DNA of 64,000 nucleotides from Micropterix aruncella (GCA_944548615.1 OX155960.1:28738056-28802055), one strand, 5' to 3'. Positions 35,985 through 48,487 are shown, counted from the stretch's first letter. The notes: generated by a model not told the origin, from the sequence alone. Made by a program: numbers and translations.

Positions 35985-36785
35985 AAATGCTGCTACACCG
36001 CGTCTGCCGGTTCGTGGTTGGTATTCGAGAAATTTTTTTCCAACGGTTGTCGGCTCTGCGAGCTATATGGCCTGCCCATTGCCATTTCAAGTTGGCAGTT
36101 TTACGAGCTATATCAGTGACCTTGGTTCTTTTGCGGATTACCTCATTTCGGATCCTATCACGCAGTGAAACTCCAAGCATTGCTCTCTCCGTGACTCGTT
36201 GCGCAACTTTGAGCTTGTGTATGAGGCCAATAGTTAGCGACCACGTCTCAGTACCATAAGTCATCACTGGCAACACGCACTGAATATATGCATTTGTCTT
36301 GAGGCTCTGCGATATTCGTGACGAGAAGATATGGCGTAGTTTCCTGAACGCTGCCCATCCAAGTTGGATTCGCCGGCAGACCTCCTTGTCGAAGTTTAGT
36401 CTGCCTAGTTGGATCATCCGACCCAAATAAACATACTGCTCGACAGCTTCAATAGTATCGTTCCTAACATGGACCGGTATGGGTGCGACATGGGCATTCG
36501 ACATGATTGTTGTCTTACCCATGTTCATTTTTAGATCCACCTGTTAGGAGATGATATTGAGGTCTCTGGGCATTGTGCCAAGGCTGTCCACCGATTCCGC
36601 CATAATAACCACATCATCGGCGAATCGGAGGTGAGTGATGTATTCGCCATTGATGTTGATGTCATATCCGCTCCAGTTCAAAAGCTTGAAAACATTCTCC
36701 AATGCAGAGGTGAACAGTTTCGGAGAAATAACATCTCCCAGTCTCGCCCCCTTTTGCAGTTGGATTGGATTTGTGCTATGATCCT
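35985..36785 (-). pseudogene. RTE-like LINE reverse transcriptase, inverted 5' part
   Basis: Minus strand: GARLGDVISPKLFTSALEN, LRFADDVVIMAESVDS (~36630, catalytic FADD), a stop, MDLKMNMGKTTIM, YVYLGRMIQL, VLPVMTYGTETWSL, WQWAGHIARRADNRWKK, then after a one-base shift EYQPRTGRRG. This is the C-terminal half of an RTE-like endonuclease/reverse transcriptase. It lies head-to-head with its own 3' end on the plus strand. Confidence 0.85.
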
Positions 36786-36985
36786 AAAGTCGGATACTCA
36801 TCGTGGGACGGCCACTGTCGTCCACTGTGGGACGGCCCCCCACAAGATGGACTGATGACATAGCCGAGGTAGCAGTAAGTAGGTGGATGGAGGCGGCTCA
36901 GCACTGCTCGTCGTGGCATTCTATGGGGGGGGCTATGTCCAACAGTGGAGCTCTACCGGCTGATGACGATGATGATGATAAAATG
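36786..36985 (+). pseudogene. 3' end of the same RTE-like LINE, forward part
   Basis: Plus strand: RPLWDGPPTRWTDDIAEVAV then SRWMEAAQHCSSWHSMGGAM and a gatgatgatgat tail (36963-36979). It continues the protein that the inverted segment leaves off, as expected from twin-primed insertion. Confidence 0.8.
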
Positions 36986-38282
36986 CTGCTATGCACGATG
37001 CGTTGAAATTTTGTAGATAAGGCTTTTGATAGTATTAATCTTGTTGAAGCTAAATCGTTGGCCATTCTTGACAAGTTATTGCCAGGAGAGAAGCTTCAAG
37101 TGTGTGTTGGCGTGTGCTTGACTAATCATCCATATCAGCTGAAATAATGAGCTACGGGGAAAGGCAACGACCACTTATCCATATTATCACGACGTAAGCG
37201 CACGCGCCGACTTGCTGCACGTACGGATTTTTCCTTCTGCGTCCATAATATCTATCTACTGGGCGAGGGAACCATATCGAGACATGGAAAGAATCTTTCA
37301 ATGACTAATATTTATATATGAAGGAGTTCCCGATGAAGTCGATCTCGTAACTCAACAGTTTAAAAATACTAAAGGTTTTTAAAAGTGAACAGTAGTTAGT
37401 AACATTAATAATAATGTTGATATATAGGCACACCGCCCTACTGCAGCTTTACACATTGTAGTATTTCTTCAATGTTGCTCCTAACGCGAAATAACAGGTA
37501 AATGCTGCCTCGAAGGGCTGCATGATAGTTCGAAACAGACGACCACTACCCGATACTCGGTGTTTTTAATAGACATATGTAGGTTAGAAACATTTTTTAG
37601 AAAATGACCTCACTACGTTTTTCATAGCCTGGTAAATTCGGGATAACTGAAGCGGCCTTGGAAGCAAGGACACGCCGCAAGCCACCGATTTTTCAATTAT
37701 CTTTTCCGCGGCGCGGCGCGACCCGACAGACAATCGAGGTTCTCGCGACTCGATTTTCTTTAATGCTCGATCATTTGAGCGATCGAATCGTCGTGATTTA
37801 CACAGCCCCATGCGTGCGCGTCGAAGGAGGAGGCGCGACGGGCTGCCAACTTACGACTATATTTACGACTGTAGATGGATTTTTTAGAACATGTTTCTGA
37901 GAAACGGATCTTTAGGCTTGGGCAACTTTAAAAATAAAAACAGACCAGAATGCTCTGTGTTGCCGGCGGCAGGTACCACCAGCTAATCCGGAATCCTTCG
38001 ACGGTTCCTGGTTTCTCCATCCGCTAAAGGGTTTATTAAATAAAGGTTTAAAATACAAATGCATTCTGACTTTAGCTGTACAGTTGAAGAACGAAGTCGA
38101 ATTACGAGAATCTGATTGATTCTGTCATTGAAAAATTAATAAAACGCAATTAAGGCGTAGGTATGTGATTTTCATTATTATTAAATTGTCTTTTTATTTT
38201 AGCATAAACTATTTACGTGATATAAGACGGATTGACCGCGTGAACTTTATTTAAACAATTCTCAGAACAATGGATTTCTCAA
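36986..38282. other. Noncoding stretch with a GC-rich patch
   Basis: 37620-37860 is CpG-rich (ccgcggcgcggcgcgaccc) with overlapping frames on both strands that lack recognisable domains. Otherwise AT-rich. Confidence 0.45.
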
Positions 38283-38395
38283 TAACAAAACCCATTTATG
38301 ACCCTTTTTTGTATAATTTACTAGTTCGGGTGATAATATAACGGACATGTCACGTACGTTCGTATAGATAGGGCGATTAAAAGACCGTAAATGAA
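38283..38395 (+). repeat. Diverged repeat, copy 2 of 2
   Basis: Matches 15880-16080; see the shared words there. Shorter because of an internal deletion. Confidence 0.5.
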
Positions 38396-40238
38396 AACAC
38401 TTAAATGTAGCCCATAGCAGCAGATATATATTTTTTAATATTTCTATTTTGGTATCTCGTTCTTTGTTATGGGTTAAATTCCTTATAATTATGGGTTATG
38501 CTATGTTATGAGTTAATCTTTTTATCTCTGCCTGATACCAGATACGGACGAGAAAAATGGGAAGAAAAATAGAGTACCTCCTCGGGTCGTCTTCAAGCAG
38601 CTTCTTCGTCCGGATCGCATGGAGGATTGCTGCCCAGGTTGCTTCAAAAAAGTGGTCGCTGTTTGTACACATTTCTCGTTTTCGAGATAGATAGAGACAA
38701 TAAAGTTACACGTATGAACAATAACGATAAAGGCCAGTGCAATTGCAATCGCTACCCACTCGGTTTTTATTAGCGAACCAATTGTTTGCAGGTACACAAA
38801 CAAGGAGGGGATATACATTATGAACTAGGTAAGTAATTTATTGAGAGGGAATGGAAATTAGCATTACCTGGCGTCCCCAAAGGGTGGTCTCTGAGAAGAC
38901 AGGAGCCCTTTTCTTTTAGGTCGGGTTAGTCCCATCGACTGGGGAACTGATTTTCTGGCAGTGCAGACAATTATATCCTGAAGACTTTTTCGTTCCATAT
39001 CATGCAGGTAGCTTCCACGTATCTTATGTCGGCGATCGGCGATCTTTGACGAAGAATGAAAAAGCGGTGCTGACGCTAATGGAGTACGTGGGGAGTACTG
39101 GCGAGCGGACCCTTTGATAAAGATGGACAGTGCCTGGTTAAGTCATCCTGCTATGGTATGTATGGAAGTAGATCATATTGCCAATGACTGAACGGCTAAT
39201 AAACCTGGTACTCCATAATAAGTGCTTCCGAAAGCATCGATGGGGAATTTCCTTTCTTCCCGACATCGATATGCAGCCGCGGAGAGCCGGGCGATAGAGT
39301 GGCAATATCAATGACAGAGCGAGACGGTGCTTTACAATAAAAGGAGGTGCTGCTGCCCTCATACGCGGTAGTACTTAGTGATAGGAGGCGAAAACTAAGG
39401 GTTGCAGCAGGCAAATCGGTAGTAACGCGGAATCGCACGTCCTGGGGTCTCTTCGTTCGTCGTTACCGAGACTCTAAAGCGAGCGAGGCGATTTTTGAAG
39501 ATAGTTCGAGGCGATTTTTGGAGGTAAAAGACTATTGAGGGAGCAACGGGCGAGCGCTACCCATGGCGAATGCTGGCGAAATCAACGAAAATACACATTT
39601 GTGTAACGGCACTTAGAGAGCGAATAACAAGAGCGTGCGAACTAGCGATGGAAATAACGGTGGAATTATTTTACAGAGATTCAGCAGACAGCGTATCACC
39701 GGCAAAATATCAACCTTAAAAGCGGGAAATAAGTTATTTAATGTCGAATTTAAAAAGCACTGAATTTATTACGAATAAAAATAAAGTTTATGTTTATTGC
39801 AATTCATAGCTATTTTTTATTTCTGTACAACGAAGAAATGAAGACTCTAAAAGGGAAGCCGATCAAGTGGAAAGTTGGCCAGGATGCATAACAACAAGCT
39901 TCTGCAGCTTGACGACTACAATAGGTAAAGACGTCACAGATGTTTAGAAGGAACTGCGCTTTCATTAAGATTATAGATCCGTTGACCCGTGTGTTTTATT
40001 GATCCGTTGACCGGTAGTGTGGCACTGGTCAAAAGATCAAGAATCACATTTTTGTGGACATTTTGTTGTATAATATTGTTGGGATTTATTTGTAAATTCT
40101 TTGAAATTTAATAATTATATTTACGGTGACTATAATTATATTTATGGTTGACTTCTGTACTAGTCCACTATGTCGGGAGAGTTGATAGATCCTTAAGGAT
40201 TCTTTGTAGTCACCAAATTACCAGTGTTGTTGACTGTA
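38396..40238. other. Noncoding stretch
   Basis: Short frames at 38522-38818 and 39138-39538 show no recognisable domain; gaggcgatttttg is duplicated near 39486-39520. No gene is proposed. Confidence 0.45.
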
Positions 40239-40553
40239 TCTATAGGTACATATAAAAATGGATGTTAGTAAATCTGTTAACTTATTGACGTATTGACTGA
40301 TCACCATGAAAGTTGGCATATATAATATGTATTTTTCTATGAAGAAGGTTTTTATGCTATTTACTTTGTTTTAACTTGCCACTAGATGACGCCACAGAAC
40401 TTCAACTTCTATACCGTTCGACCGATCGCCATGAAAATTGGTATACATCGGTATTTAATTAAGCACGGATAATATTTTCGAGTTTGTCGTAACTCGCCAC
40501 CAGATAGCGCTGCAGCACATCAATAGGTACATAGGCAGGACAACGTCTGCTAG
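40239..40553 (+). mobile_element. Decayed Helitron
   Basis: Starts A|TCTATAGGTACATATAAAAAT; the body holds two gaccg/gactgatc.ccatgaaa.ttgg repeats typical of these elements, and it ends acaacgtctgctag. The usual cgggtcag before CTAG is missing, so the 3' end is deleted. Confidence 0.6.
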
Positions 40554-41014
40554 GTTTTGCTTATATAATATAAATGTTGAAAGCTGGCAACCCAAAATCA
40601 GGACGGAACGCCGAAAAAAGATTCGCCGGTCGGTAATTTATGTCCCGCGGCGCCGAGGCGCTGAGCTGATAACCTGAAGTCCTTGCTCGCAGCCTTGCCC
40701 GGCGTCTGCGAAACGTTAATAACCTTTGTTCGACATAAACACTGTGCCGCTCAGACCGAACAGAACGCCGCGCCGACAAATTATAGAAACACGCCCACGA
40801 GAACCGCTTCACGCCCGCAATCGATGCACTCGACTATAGAAATCAAACATTTACATCACTATGCAGGTAATGGCGGATCTACACTTTATTTTTTAGGGAG
40901 TCATCATGGAGAGTCTTAATAATATGATGTTTCGTAGAATGGAACTAAAATTATATTATTTTATATATTATTATTATTATTTATAATTTACATTATTTTT
41001 GTATTTATCCCGTC
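40554..41014. other. GC-rich then AT-rich noncoding gap
   Basis: 40570-40830 is GC-richer with frames on both strands and no recognisable motif. 40920-41000 is AT-rich. Confidence 0.4.
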
Positions 41015-41665
41015 ACCGCAGGAAGTTTTAACGATATCAGATCGTACTGTCTCCCGTGAGGTGAGCGCGGAAGACTTGGCACGAGAAACAATCCACAGTC
41101 TAGTTACGCCACCTGCCCGTCAGAGGCCAACGCCTTACGGCGAGGCACCAGGAAAGGTAACCAGCGGGCAGCCTGACTACCAGTTTGGAAGGATATCTCC
41201 ATCTGGAATTAACCTTCAGGATACCTCCTGTCTCCTGCCTGGTTACAGAATCGAGGTCCCTTGTGCGGTCCTCTCCCTAACGTAGCGGTGATACGGTGTC
41301 TACCCAATCTATCGCGGACCACGGCATCCTTTGCCCGGCTTATTCATCGGGTGGCCGAATGGTTGTTTCAAGAGCAGTTGCTGTAAGGTTAATAACTATC
41401 CCCGTTCTAAAGGAAACATTAATGTTTCCAGACTACCCCGGCTGTTGGAATGCACAATCGATTGGCTAACGCCGCACGGTGCGCTAACCGTCCAGGAGCG
41501 CCCGAAGTTTGACTCCTAGAGGAGACTGGCCCGCAGGCCAGCGTCCTACCCTGGCTCTCACTTCTGCGTGGAGGCCGCCGCATGGGTGCCGTGCGTTTGA
41601 CCGACCCTATATTATACAACTGGGTCTTGTGGCCAAACCGCAACAGGGCCCATGTTTGCTCCCAT
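41015..41665 (-). repeat. GC-rich interspersed repeat, copy G3
   Basis: Minus-strand copy of the 22140-22830 unit: accgtgcggcgttagccaat, accgtggtccgcgatag, ctcacctcacgggagacagt. The terminal stem-loop is cut off at gtgacgggat (41018-41027). Confidence 0.75.
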
Positions 41666-41749
41666 TATACATCAAGTAAATGTCTCAATAGATTTTTTAA
41701 ACCCTATCAGATTTTCAAGTTGTCTCGGTGGCAAAGGCACAGAGTAGGT

Positions 41750-42440
41750 ACCTACCTTATTCGGGCCGCCTGCTCTGCAAATGACCATGAAAGTAATTGA
41801 TTTTCAGCATTTTTTGTTTGATGTTTCTTGTGATCCACTTGTCTATTCCTCTTTGCTAGTTTCCGTATCCGTTTCAACCATATAATACTTTCTGCGCTGC
41901 TTTGCCTTGTGCCAATTCTTCCCATTCCTCTATCGTTTTGTCGAAGTATCTCATGTCGTGGATAAGACAATATTTTCATGTGTATATAGGTCTTCCTACA
42001 TTCTGTTTGCCTGCTGATTTTCTCCATGCGGGTGTGAGTATCTGCGAAAGAAGTGGCCGTAGTCATCAATCCTGTAGAACTCTTTTTTTTATGGTCATGT
42101 TTCCTACAACAAGCTTGCGTATTTTTTTCTGCAGGTTCCTTCAGGCATTCTCCTCCGTAATGCATCCTTCGTAATTCCTAAGTCTCGATCGGTTGGCCTT
42201 TGTCAGAGCTCCTGCTTTCAAAGCGTATAACATATTGTCGTTTTATATGTCAGCCTGTTGGTTCTCCGACGTATATTTATATTCCTTATAAAAGGCATGA
42301 TTCCTGAGCACCTTATCGCTTGTTTGCAACGTTTAGTGATGATATTTCCTACTGAAGTAAATATATGTCTAAGTACTTAATCTCCTCGACTGGCTGCAAA
42401 TTTTACTTTTCCGATTCCTCCAACTTTGTTCTGTTACATA
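41750..42440 (-). pseudogene. Probable LINE relic (RTE-like), heavily decayed
   Basis: The minus strand contains pieces such as LTKANRSRLR and LPSRRPE-like debris, in the order of an RTE-type C-terminus, with stops and shifts between them. The longest frame (42165-41752) is not itself a family match. Assignment is tentative. Confidence 0.35.
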
Positions 42441-42501
42441 CTGTTTAGAAATGGGACACAGATTAGAGAAATTGTACTTCTAATAAAAGTACGATAGGTA
42501 G

Positions 42502-42661
42502 TTATAAATAAGATAAAAACGAATTAACAAGGTTAGACAAGCTAGACAAGTCTGCAACGGCGATTGCAACATCGCCGAAATATCGACTGCTACAAACTTT
42601 ATGCGGTAAATTCGATTTTATCTTATGTTTAATGTCAAACAACCGCGATAGTTTTCGATTT
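42502..42661 (-). mobile_element. Fold-back element copy 4, decayed
   Basis: The tag (caaccgcgatagttttcgat, at 42639-42660) and right arm (gcggtaaattcgattttatc) match copies 1-3. The left arm is reduced to ttataaataagataaaaacg. No target duplication is visible. Confidence 0.65.
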
Positions 42662-43375
42662 CATATTACGACAGGAGGATAATTAACGAGTTATTTATAA
42701 TGCGGATTGATTACGCACAATTATCCTAGAAGTAAGTATTTTGCCGTGCATTTCGGCAGAATGTGATGTTATATCTAAAATTATAATAAAGATGCGTAAC
42801 TACTTGCTTGCAAAACTCAATATTAACAACAGAGTTGCAACGATTATTGATTTATTGATTACCAATTATTTCGAAAAATAATTGCCGATTATAACCGATT
42901 ATTTTCACAGTTCTGATATGGTTCATTCATCATGTATAAATCTGTGAATATATGACTATTGCACAGTAGATATTCTTCTTGTACTCATTACTAATATCTA
43001 CATTGGACATCTATTAATTATATGTATGGGTGTTATAAAACTACTTAATATTTTATTTTTTTTTAAACTCTTTCGTATATTCAAGTTCCTTAGATACTTG
43101 CCTAAGGAATGTAGTTAAAGTTAACAACGGGAATTTTAATTCCAAAAACATAACGTTCGTAAGTTTTAAAAGGACAGTCTATTTGTTAAATCACTCTAGA
43201 TAAGTCCAGCTATTGATTTTTTTCTGACAGATGCTACTGGCCTAATTGGGAGAACAAATATTTATGTGCAATTTTCTTGACATTCGAGCAATAATTATTT
43301 TTGCACCATATCGTTATGGGTCAGAGCGTCATGCGCTTAAATAAGACTCTACTTATATATAGATATTCCCTGCAA
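42662..43375. other. AT-rich noncoding stretch
   Basis: No coding frame, no repeat ends found. Confidence 0.55.
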
Positions 43376-44553
43376 TCTACACTAATATTATAAAGAGGTA
43401 AAGTTTGTGAGGTTGTAGGAAGTAATCTCTGGATATACTGAACCGATTTTAAAAATTCTTTTACCAATAGAAAGCCACGTTATTTGTCAGTGTCATATGC
43501 TATATATTAATCCGAAAAATGAAAAGACTTTTTCGTGGTAGGCGGATTTGCAAAGCAAGTCGGAGAAAAAACGGTCGAACGAAAACGTTTCTAACTAACG
43601 CTGCCTTAACAATGAGAGATATATGATTAAGTTCTAGAGAGAGTTGTAGATTTTCATAATACGTACAAAAAAGACAGCGACAGCGTATGTCTAACTTTTA
43701 TATTTAAGTCACAAAAAAGTAGTATTTTGTATTTTTTTTTAATATTTAAATCGTTAGGTTATGTTTATTGGTCATATTATCAACAATTATGAATTATTAT
43801 CAAAATAAGTAAATTTATCGTCTCAATTGTTTAAAACAAAAGACTTTTCCCTTTTACTGCATAAATAGTTAAAGAGATAATACGACATAGGTATGGAACC
43901 GCGACCGTGTCGTAATCTATCTATACTAATATTATAAAGAGGTAAAGTTTGTGATTAAGTTTTAGAGAAAAGTTGTAGAGCTTGATAATGGCTACAAAAA
44001 AGTCAGCTGCAGCATATGTCTAACTTTTATATTTGTCACAAAAAGTAGTTTTTCGTATTAAAAAAATAATTTAAATCTATTGGTCATATTATCAACAATT
44101 ATGATTTCTTATCAAAATAAGTAAATTTATCGTCTCAAGTGTTTAAAACAAAAGACTTTTCCCTTTTACTACATATAATTATCCTTTTACTGCATAAATG
44201 GTTAAAGAGATGAGACGACATAGGTATGGAACCGCGACCGTATCTCGGGGTGGAAATCCTGAAAGAATGGTACCAAATAATAACATTACATCTAATATAG
44301 TATACAGAGAAGTTTTGAGCAAATAAAATTAACATAATTTATTCAATCATAATCATTTCATTCACTCATTAGAAACCCGGTAATATTGCCAAATTGGCAT
44401 GCAAATACATACATACATATGCAGTAAAAATATAACCCTCCTTTTGGCAGTCAGGAAATAAATCATAGCACACAGTACTAACCGAACCACACTCATAATT
44501 GCATCACAAGTAAAAAGGTTTACCGCCCAACGATGTGGGCACGGGTCAGCTAG
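43376..44553 (+). mobile_element. Helitron with an internal tandem duplication
   Basis: The 5' end A|TCTACACTAATATTATAAAG is at 43376; a second start (tctatctatactaatattat) is at 43916. Both are followed by the same ~500 bp body (atgtctaacttttatattt, ggtcatattatcaacaatta, aaaagacttttcccttttac, ataggtatggaaccgcgacc). One 3' end closes the array: hairpin gcccaacgatgtgggc (44525-44540) then acgggtcagCTAG|T. Confidence 0.8.
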
Positions 44554-45660
44554 TATTTGATAAAGCTCGCGACCATTGCCGCTCGAACCATTTTTTCGCA
44601 AGCACTCCAGATGCCATGGCCGGTCTAGTAGTACGAAAGTCTTATAAAATTTTATTTTATTTTCTTAGCAGGTTTTTCCTGTTTCTTCCGCTGGTAATCG
44701 CTAAATAAATGGGACAATGATAGACGATTTCAATTAATTGGGAAACACCAGTAATCGTGTCATAAACGTAATCTGCAGATCCCTAATTAATAGTACCTAA
44801 ATAATTATTTGTCTTACACGTGTATAAAATGAATAAATATGGTTTTACACACCAGCAAATTCGACCGTCAACACTGAAACTGTATGAATTATGTATTAAC
44901 GACGTTTTTATTGAAATTTTTGAATTTCAAAAAATAACAAGCCATCACGCCAATTATATTATTGATCATTTGAATAAATTAATGACGGACGAGATTGATG
45001 ACCGGCGCTGATGGTGAAAAACAATTTATGCGACGACAAAAGAAGAAAACACATCCAGACGCCATTTTTATTACAGCGCCAGCTCAATTTACATATTACT
45101 AACATTATGGGGTCATCAAAATTCCGCAATAGTGTGGGGCAGTGATTTTTCGTAATATTTTGAAGGCGATGTAAATATCTAGATGTCGCATTTGATAAAA
45201 TACATCACTAATGTCAAAACCGGCTGAGGCTCAAATTTACCAGGTAGCTGTATTTAAATGTAATGTTTTGTTTTTTTCACAACTATGCTGCTTTTTAGAG
45301 CTCTGATTAATTGATGGCAATAGACGTGTAATAGACTAGCGAGCACGTTTCGAGACGCGAATTAATGCAGGTGTTCCACCCGGATATCTGCTAAGAATGT
45401 GGACTATAAGCTAATAAACCACTCATCAGCTGGTTCAATAAGAACTATTTCAGTTTTTTGAAGTGATGTGGCGTCGAACCCGGATGGATTTACATACATG
45501 TACCGATTTAAGCATGTGTTTTCAGATATAAATGCTGATAATTTCAAATTAGTTTTTTTAATTACCTACCTACCACCGTTCCTACAAAAAAACATTCTTT
45601 ATCGCTCTCATGATAATTTAAAAGTTGAAATTCTTCCTTTACCGCCGTACTAGTTAAAAG
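44554..45660. other. Noncoding stretch with one small unrecognised frame
   Basis: A plus-strand frame from the ATG at 44829 to 45011 (61 codons; GFTHQQIRPSTLKLYELCIN ... HLNKLMTDEIDDRR) looks mildly protein-like, but I do not recognise it and see no splice or repeat context. The rest is featureless. Confidence 0.35.
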
Positions 45661-46280
45661 AAGGGTACAGGGAAAGAATGAGCTCAGTCACAAAAAGTAA
45701 ACTCTTCAGGAGAGCTGTTTGAACGTTTCAAACGGTAATAAGAAAATGAGATTTTCTCTGTCTGATTGTAGTTCTTATAATACAGATTATACTTGTTACA
45801 TAATTTATCTTGTTACATAATAATCCAATCTGGAATTTATCTGGACTAACTCAGTTCCCCGCGATGATTACGGCATACTGAGCTGGTTAATGTCGTCGAT
45901 TGTTTGTTTGTTTGTTTCTACTCTTTATTGTGAAATTACAATGGGCAGATTTATTGTCATATGACAATCTCTTACAACCAACCCTATTATGACGTGTTTA
46001 TATGTATGTGTGCGTGTAACATGTATGTAAGTGTGTGTCTTGTTATTGCATTCGATCGACAGAATTGAAAATGCAATTCCGTTAGTTTTATCCCAACGGA
46101 AAATGGTGACCCAGCCGGGAATCGAACCCGGGACCTTACAACGTAAGATCAGACGACCTAACCACTATGCCACTTCAATTTCACCATCAGATAGTACCTA
46201 CGTAAAATTCTCTACCAAACTGCATTATTAACTCATTTCACCAAAGAATGTGACTGAGCTCATTCTTCCCCTGTACCCTT
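45661..46280. mobile_element. Inverted-repeat element with a SINE inside
   Basis: 32 bp ends (aagggtacagggaaagaatg... at 45661-45692, inverted at 46249-46280) match with one difference. TTAA is at the right edge and ttaaaag near the left, so a TTAA duplication is possible but not clean. The interior is noncoding apart from the SINE. Confidence 0.7.
45905..46172 (-). mobile_element. tRNA-derived SINE copy
   Basis: Minus strand: tggcatagtggttaggtcgt, gggttcgattcccggctggg, tcgatcgaatgcaataacaa, cgcacacatacatataaaca and an (aaac)n tail at 45905-45917. Nearly full length. Confidence 0.8.
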
Positions 46281-46299
46281 AATTGTACAATACAGTTGT

Positions 46300-46690
46300 T
46301 AGTACAAATTCAAATTTCGAATTCTTTCTTTAACTTTGTTCTAACTTATTCAAATTTCGAATACTTTATTGCCGATCTGACGAATTCAAATTTCGAATTC
46401 TTTCTTTTATTCGAATTCGTTCGAAATTCAAATTTTGAATTCTTTATTGCCGTTCTGACTAAATCGATTTCGAATTCTTTATTGCCTTTCCCAAGAATAC
46501 TTGGATATTCTTTTCATTCAATTCTTTCGTTATCCAAGAATACTTGGATAACGAAAGAATTCTAAATTTGAATTTGTTAGAACGGTAATACAGAATTCGA
46601 AATCGATTTAGTCAGAACGGCAATAAAGAATTCTAAATTTTAATTTGTTAGAACGGCAATAAAGAATTCGAAATCGATTTAGTATATCGA
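46300..46690. repeat. Palindromic array of AATTCGAAATC / GGCAATAAAGAATTC units
   Basis: Six or more copies of gaattctttattgcc and attcaaatttcgaattc, in one orientation before 46530 and inverted after it. The centre is a perfect stem: attctttcgttatccaag (46521-46538), loop aata, inverted copy at 46543-46560. Confidence 0.8.
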
Positions 46691-47863
46691 GGATATTTCC
46701 TATAGATATTCTTTCTTGACAATCTCGCATATTGAATTATTTCTTTATCGCTGTCATGACTATTTTAAATTCCGCATTAATGTCGAATGTTTTCAAGATA
46801 TCGCCATGGGCGTATCCATCTCGACCAGTTTCACAAATCGGTAAATCAAAATAGGAAATCGGCAATTAGGTAATATTTTTTGTAATAATTATCTTTTTCG
46901 CTGGCAACAAAATGATTTAATGGTATCTGTGCCGCCTCATTAAAGAGGCCCTTGAAGGCTGAAGCACACTTGAAGGATTATAAGGCATAACGATGTAATT
47001 GGCGTGCGCGCAGGCGGCGAAGAGAGCAAATCACAGCGCGGAGTGCCAATCCTTCTGCGAAGGTGCCAATTTGGAAGTTGCCGCAGCCAAAAAATGTATA
47101 CCTAGATAATAAAAAATAGTGTATACATAGTCAACCGCGCGATTCTTACCTATTCACGGATTTGTATTCCATATTTATATTATGGTAGGTAATGTGTGCC
47201 CAAACATTACTAAAAGTCTAGATAGTCCAGCCTACACTGAGAAAAATATTGGATTGATTCTTACATTATCATTTTGTTATTACGGTTTTATACAGAATAA
47301 CGATGTTTCAATTGTAATTTTGGTGTATTACAAGGAATTTTGTTGAAACTTCATTACTCGATTATATGTAACAACATTTTCCATACGGTTATTACGGAAA
47401 TAACAGTATGATGGAATTTCAACATGATGTATGCGTCCGAATATAACCGTACGTATACTACTGCTGTCATGTTAGTCGCTTCTAACATGCTGTCATGTTA
47501 GAAGCGAGATCTCAAGTTCGCGACCTAATGGGATAACATTATGTTTTAACATTACGGCACGGTAACGACCGTCACGCCAACATCGTTACACGTTATGTTA
47601 ATTCATACGTATGGACCACAGTCCGAGTTATATACGTAATCCTTGTTGAAACATGCGTATTTTCGTGTATTACATCGTTATATTTTTCGTGTATTACATC
47701 GTCAGTGTAAAAGAGTGTACCAAAATAAAAGCCTTTAGGTATCTAATACGATTATTATAAATTATGTGTTGAGACTCTTAAGAAACCTTTAGAATCGTTT
47801 TTTTATTATTTTAATCTTAAGCAGCTATCCAAAGTATTGTGCACTAATGTCTAAAACAACTAT
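46691..47863. other. Noncoding stretch, possible old MITE at 47235-47707
   Basis: TA-CACTGA ... TCAGTG-TA end pairs at 47233-47240 and 47702-47709 could mark a mariner-type MITE, but the match is only 8 bp. A perfect 14 bp stem with ctgt loop (tcgcttctaacatg) is at 47476-47507. Confidence 0.35.
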
Positions 47864-48487
47864 GGGGCCATCCACATATTAAGTAATCACAGAAAGGGAA
47901 GGGGAGGGGGTTGAAGCTGAGGCTTAAGCTTGATTGCGTGGGGGGGGAGGGGGTGCCCGTCCTGACTACGTAATCAACTTTGGTCGCCGCATCGCATTTT
48001 TTTGTTTTAAACTTGCACGGAAATACCGCAGGGCCACGCCGAAGATCCCCCCCCCCCACCGCACGCGCTATGTGCGTAGATACTCCACGCGCTCGTCTGC
48101 GATTGAGTCGCCCGGGCCTGTTCCTGGAAGCGCTGCGGTCTGAAGATTGGGATTTGTAAAATAAACCAAAGAGTTTGAGATTTTGTAATTACTTAAAATT
48201 AATGAAGTACATTTTTAAAAGCACTTTACAAACGCTGGGTAGGTACACGTTTCTTCACATTTTCCGCAAATTCGGTTGATTACGTAACCTTGGGGGGGAG
48301 GGGGAGGGGAAAGGAGGAGCGGGCAGGAGGTAGGGGGTAGGGGGAGGGGGAGGGGGAGGGGGAGGAGCATGGGGAGAGGGGAGCGGGGGGGAGGGGTCAG
48401 GCCGCTGATTAGGTCTGTTGACATGGGACAGGGGGGGGGGGGATCCGAAAATCCCAAAACGTGACTACGTAATATGTGGATGGCCCC
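47864..48487. mobile_element. MITE with GGGGCCATCCACATATTA ends and G-rich interior
   Basis: Ends ggggccatccacatattaag and, inverted, ggggccatccacatattacg, flanked by TAT (47861-47863, 48488-48490). Two G-rich arrays (47937-47954, 48292-48440) lie inside. Superfamily unclear; the 3 bp duplication would fit PIF/Harbinger. Confidence 0.75.

Noticed and set aside
37010..37145. Frame with VDKAFDSINLVEAKSLAILD
   Set aside because: Briefly resembles a reverse-transcriptase AFD motif, but no further RT motif follows; too short to call.
47234..47708. MITE with CACTGA ends
   Set aside because: Only 8 bp of inverted match and TA flanks; not enough to call an element with confidence.
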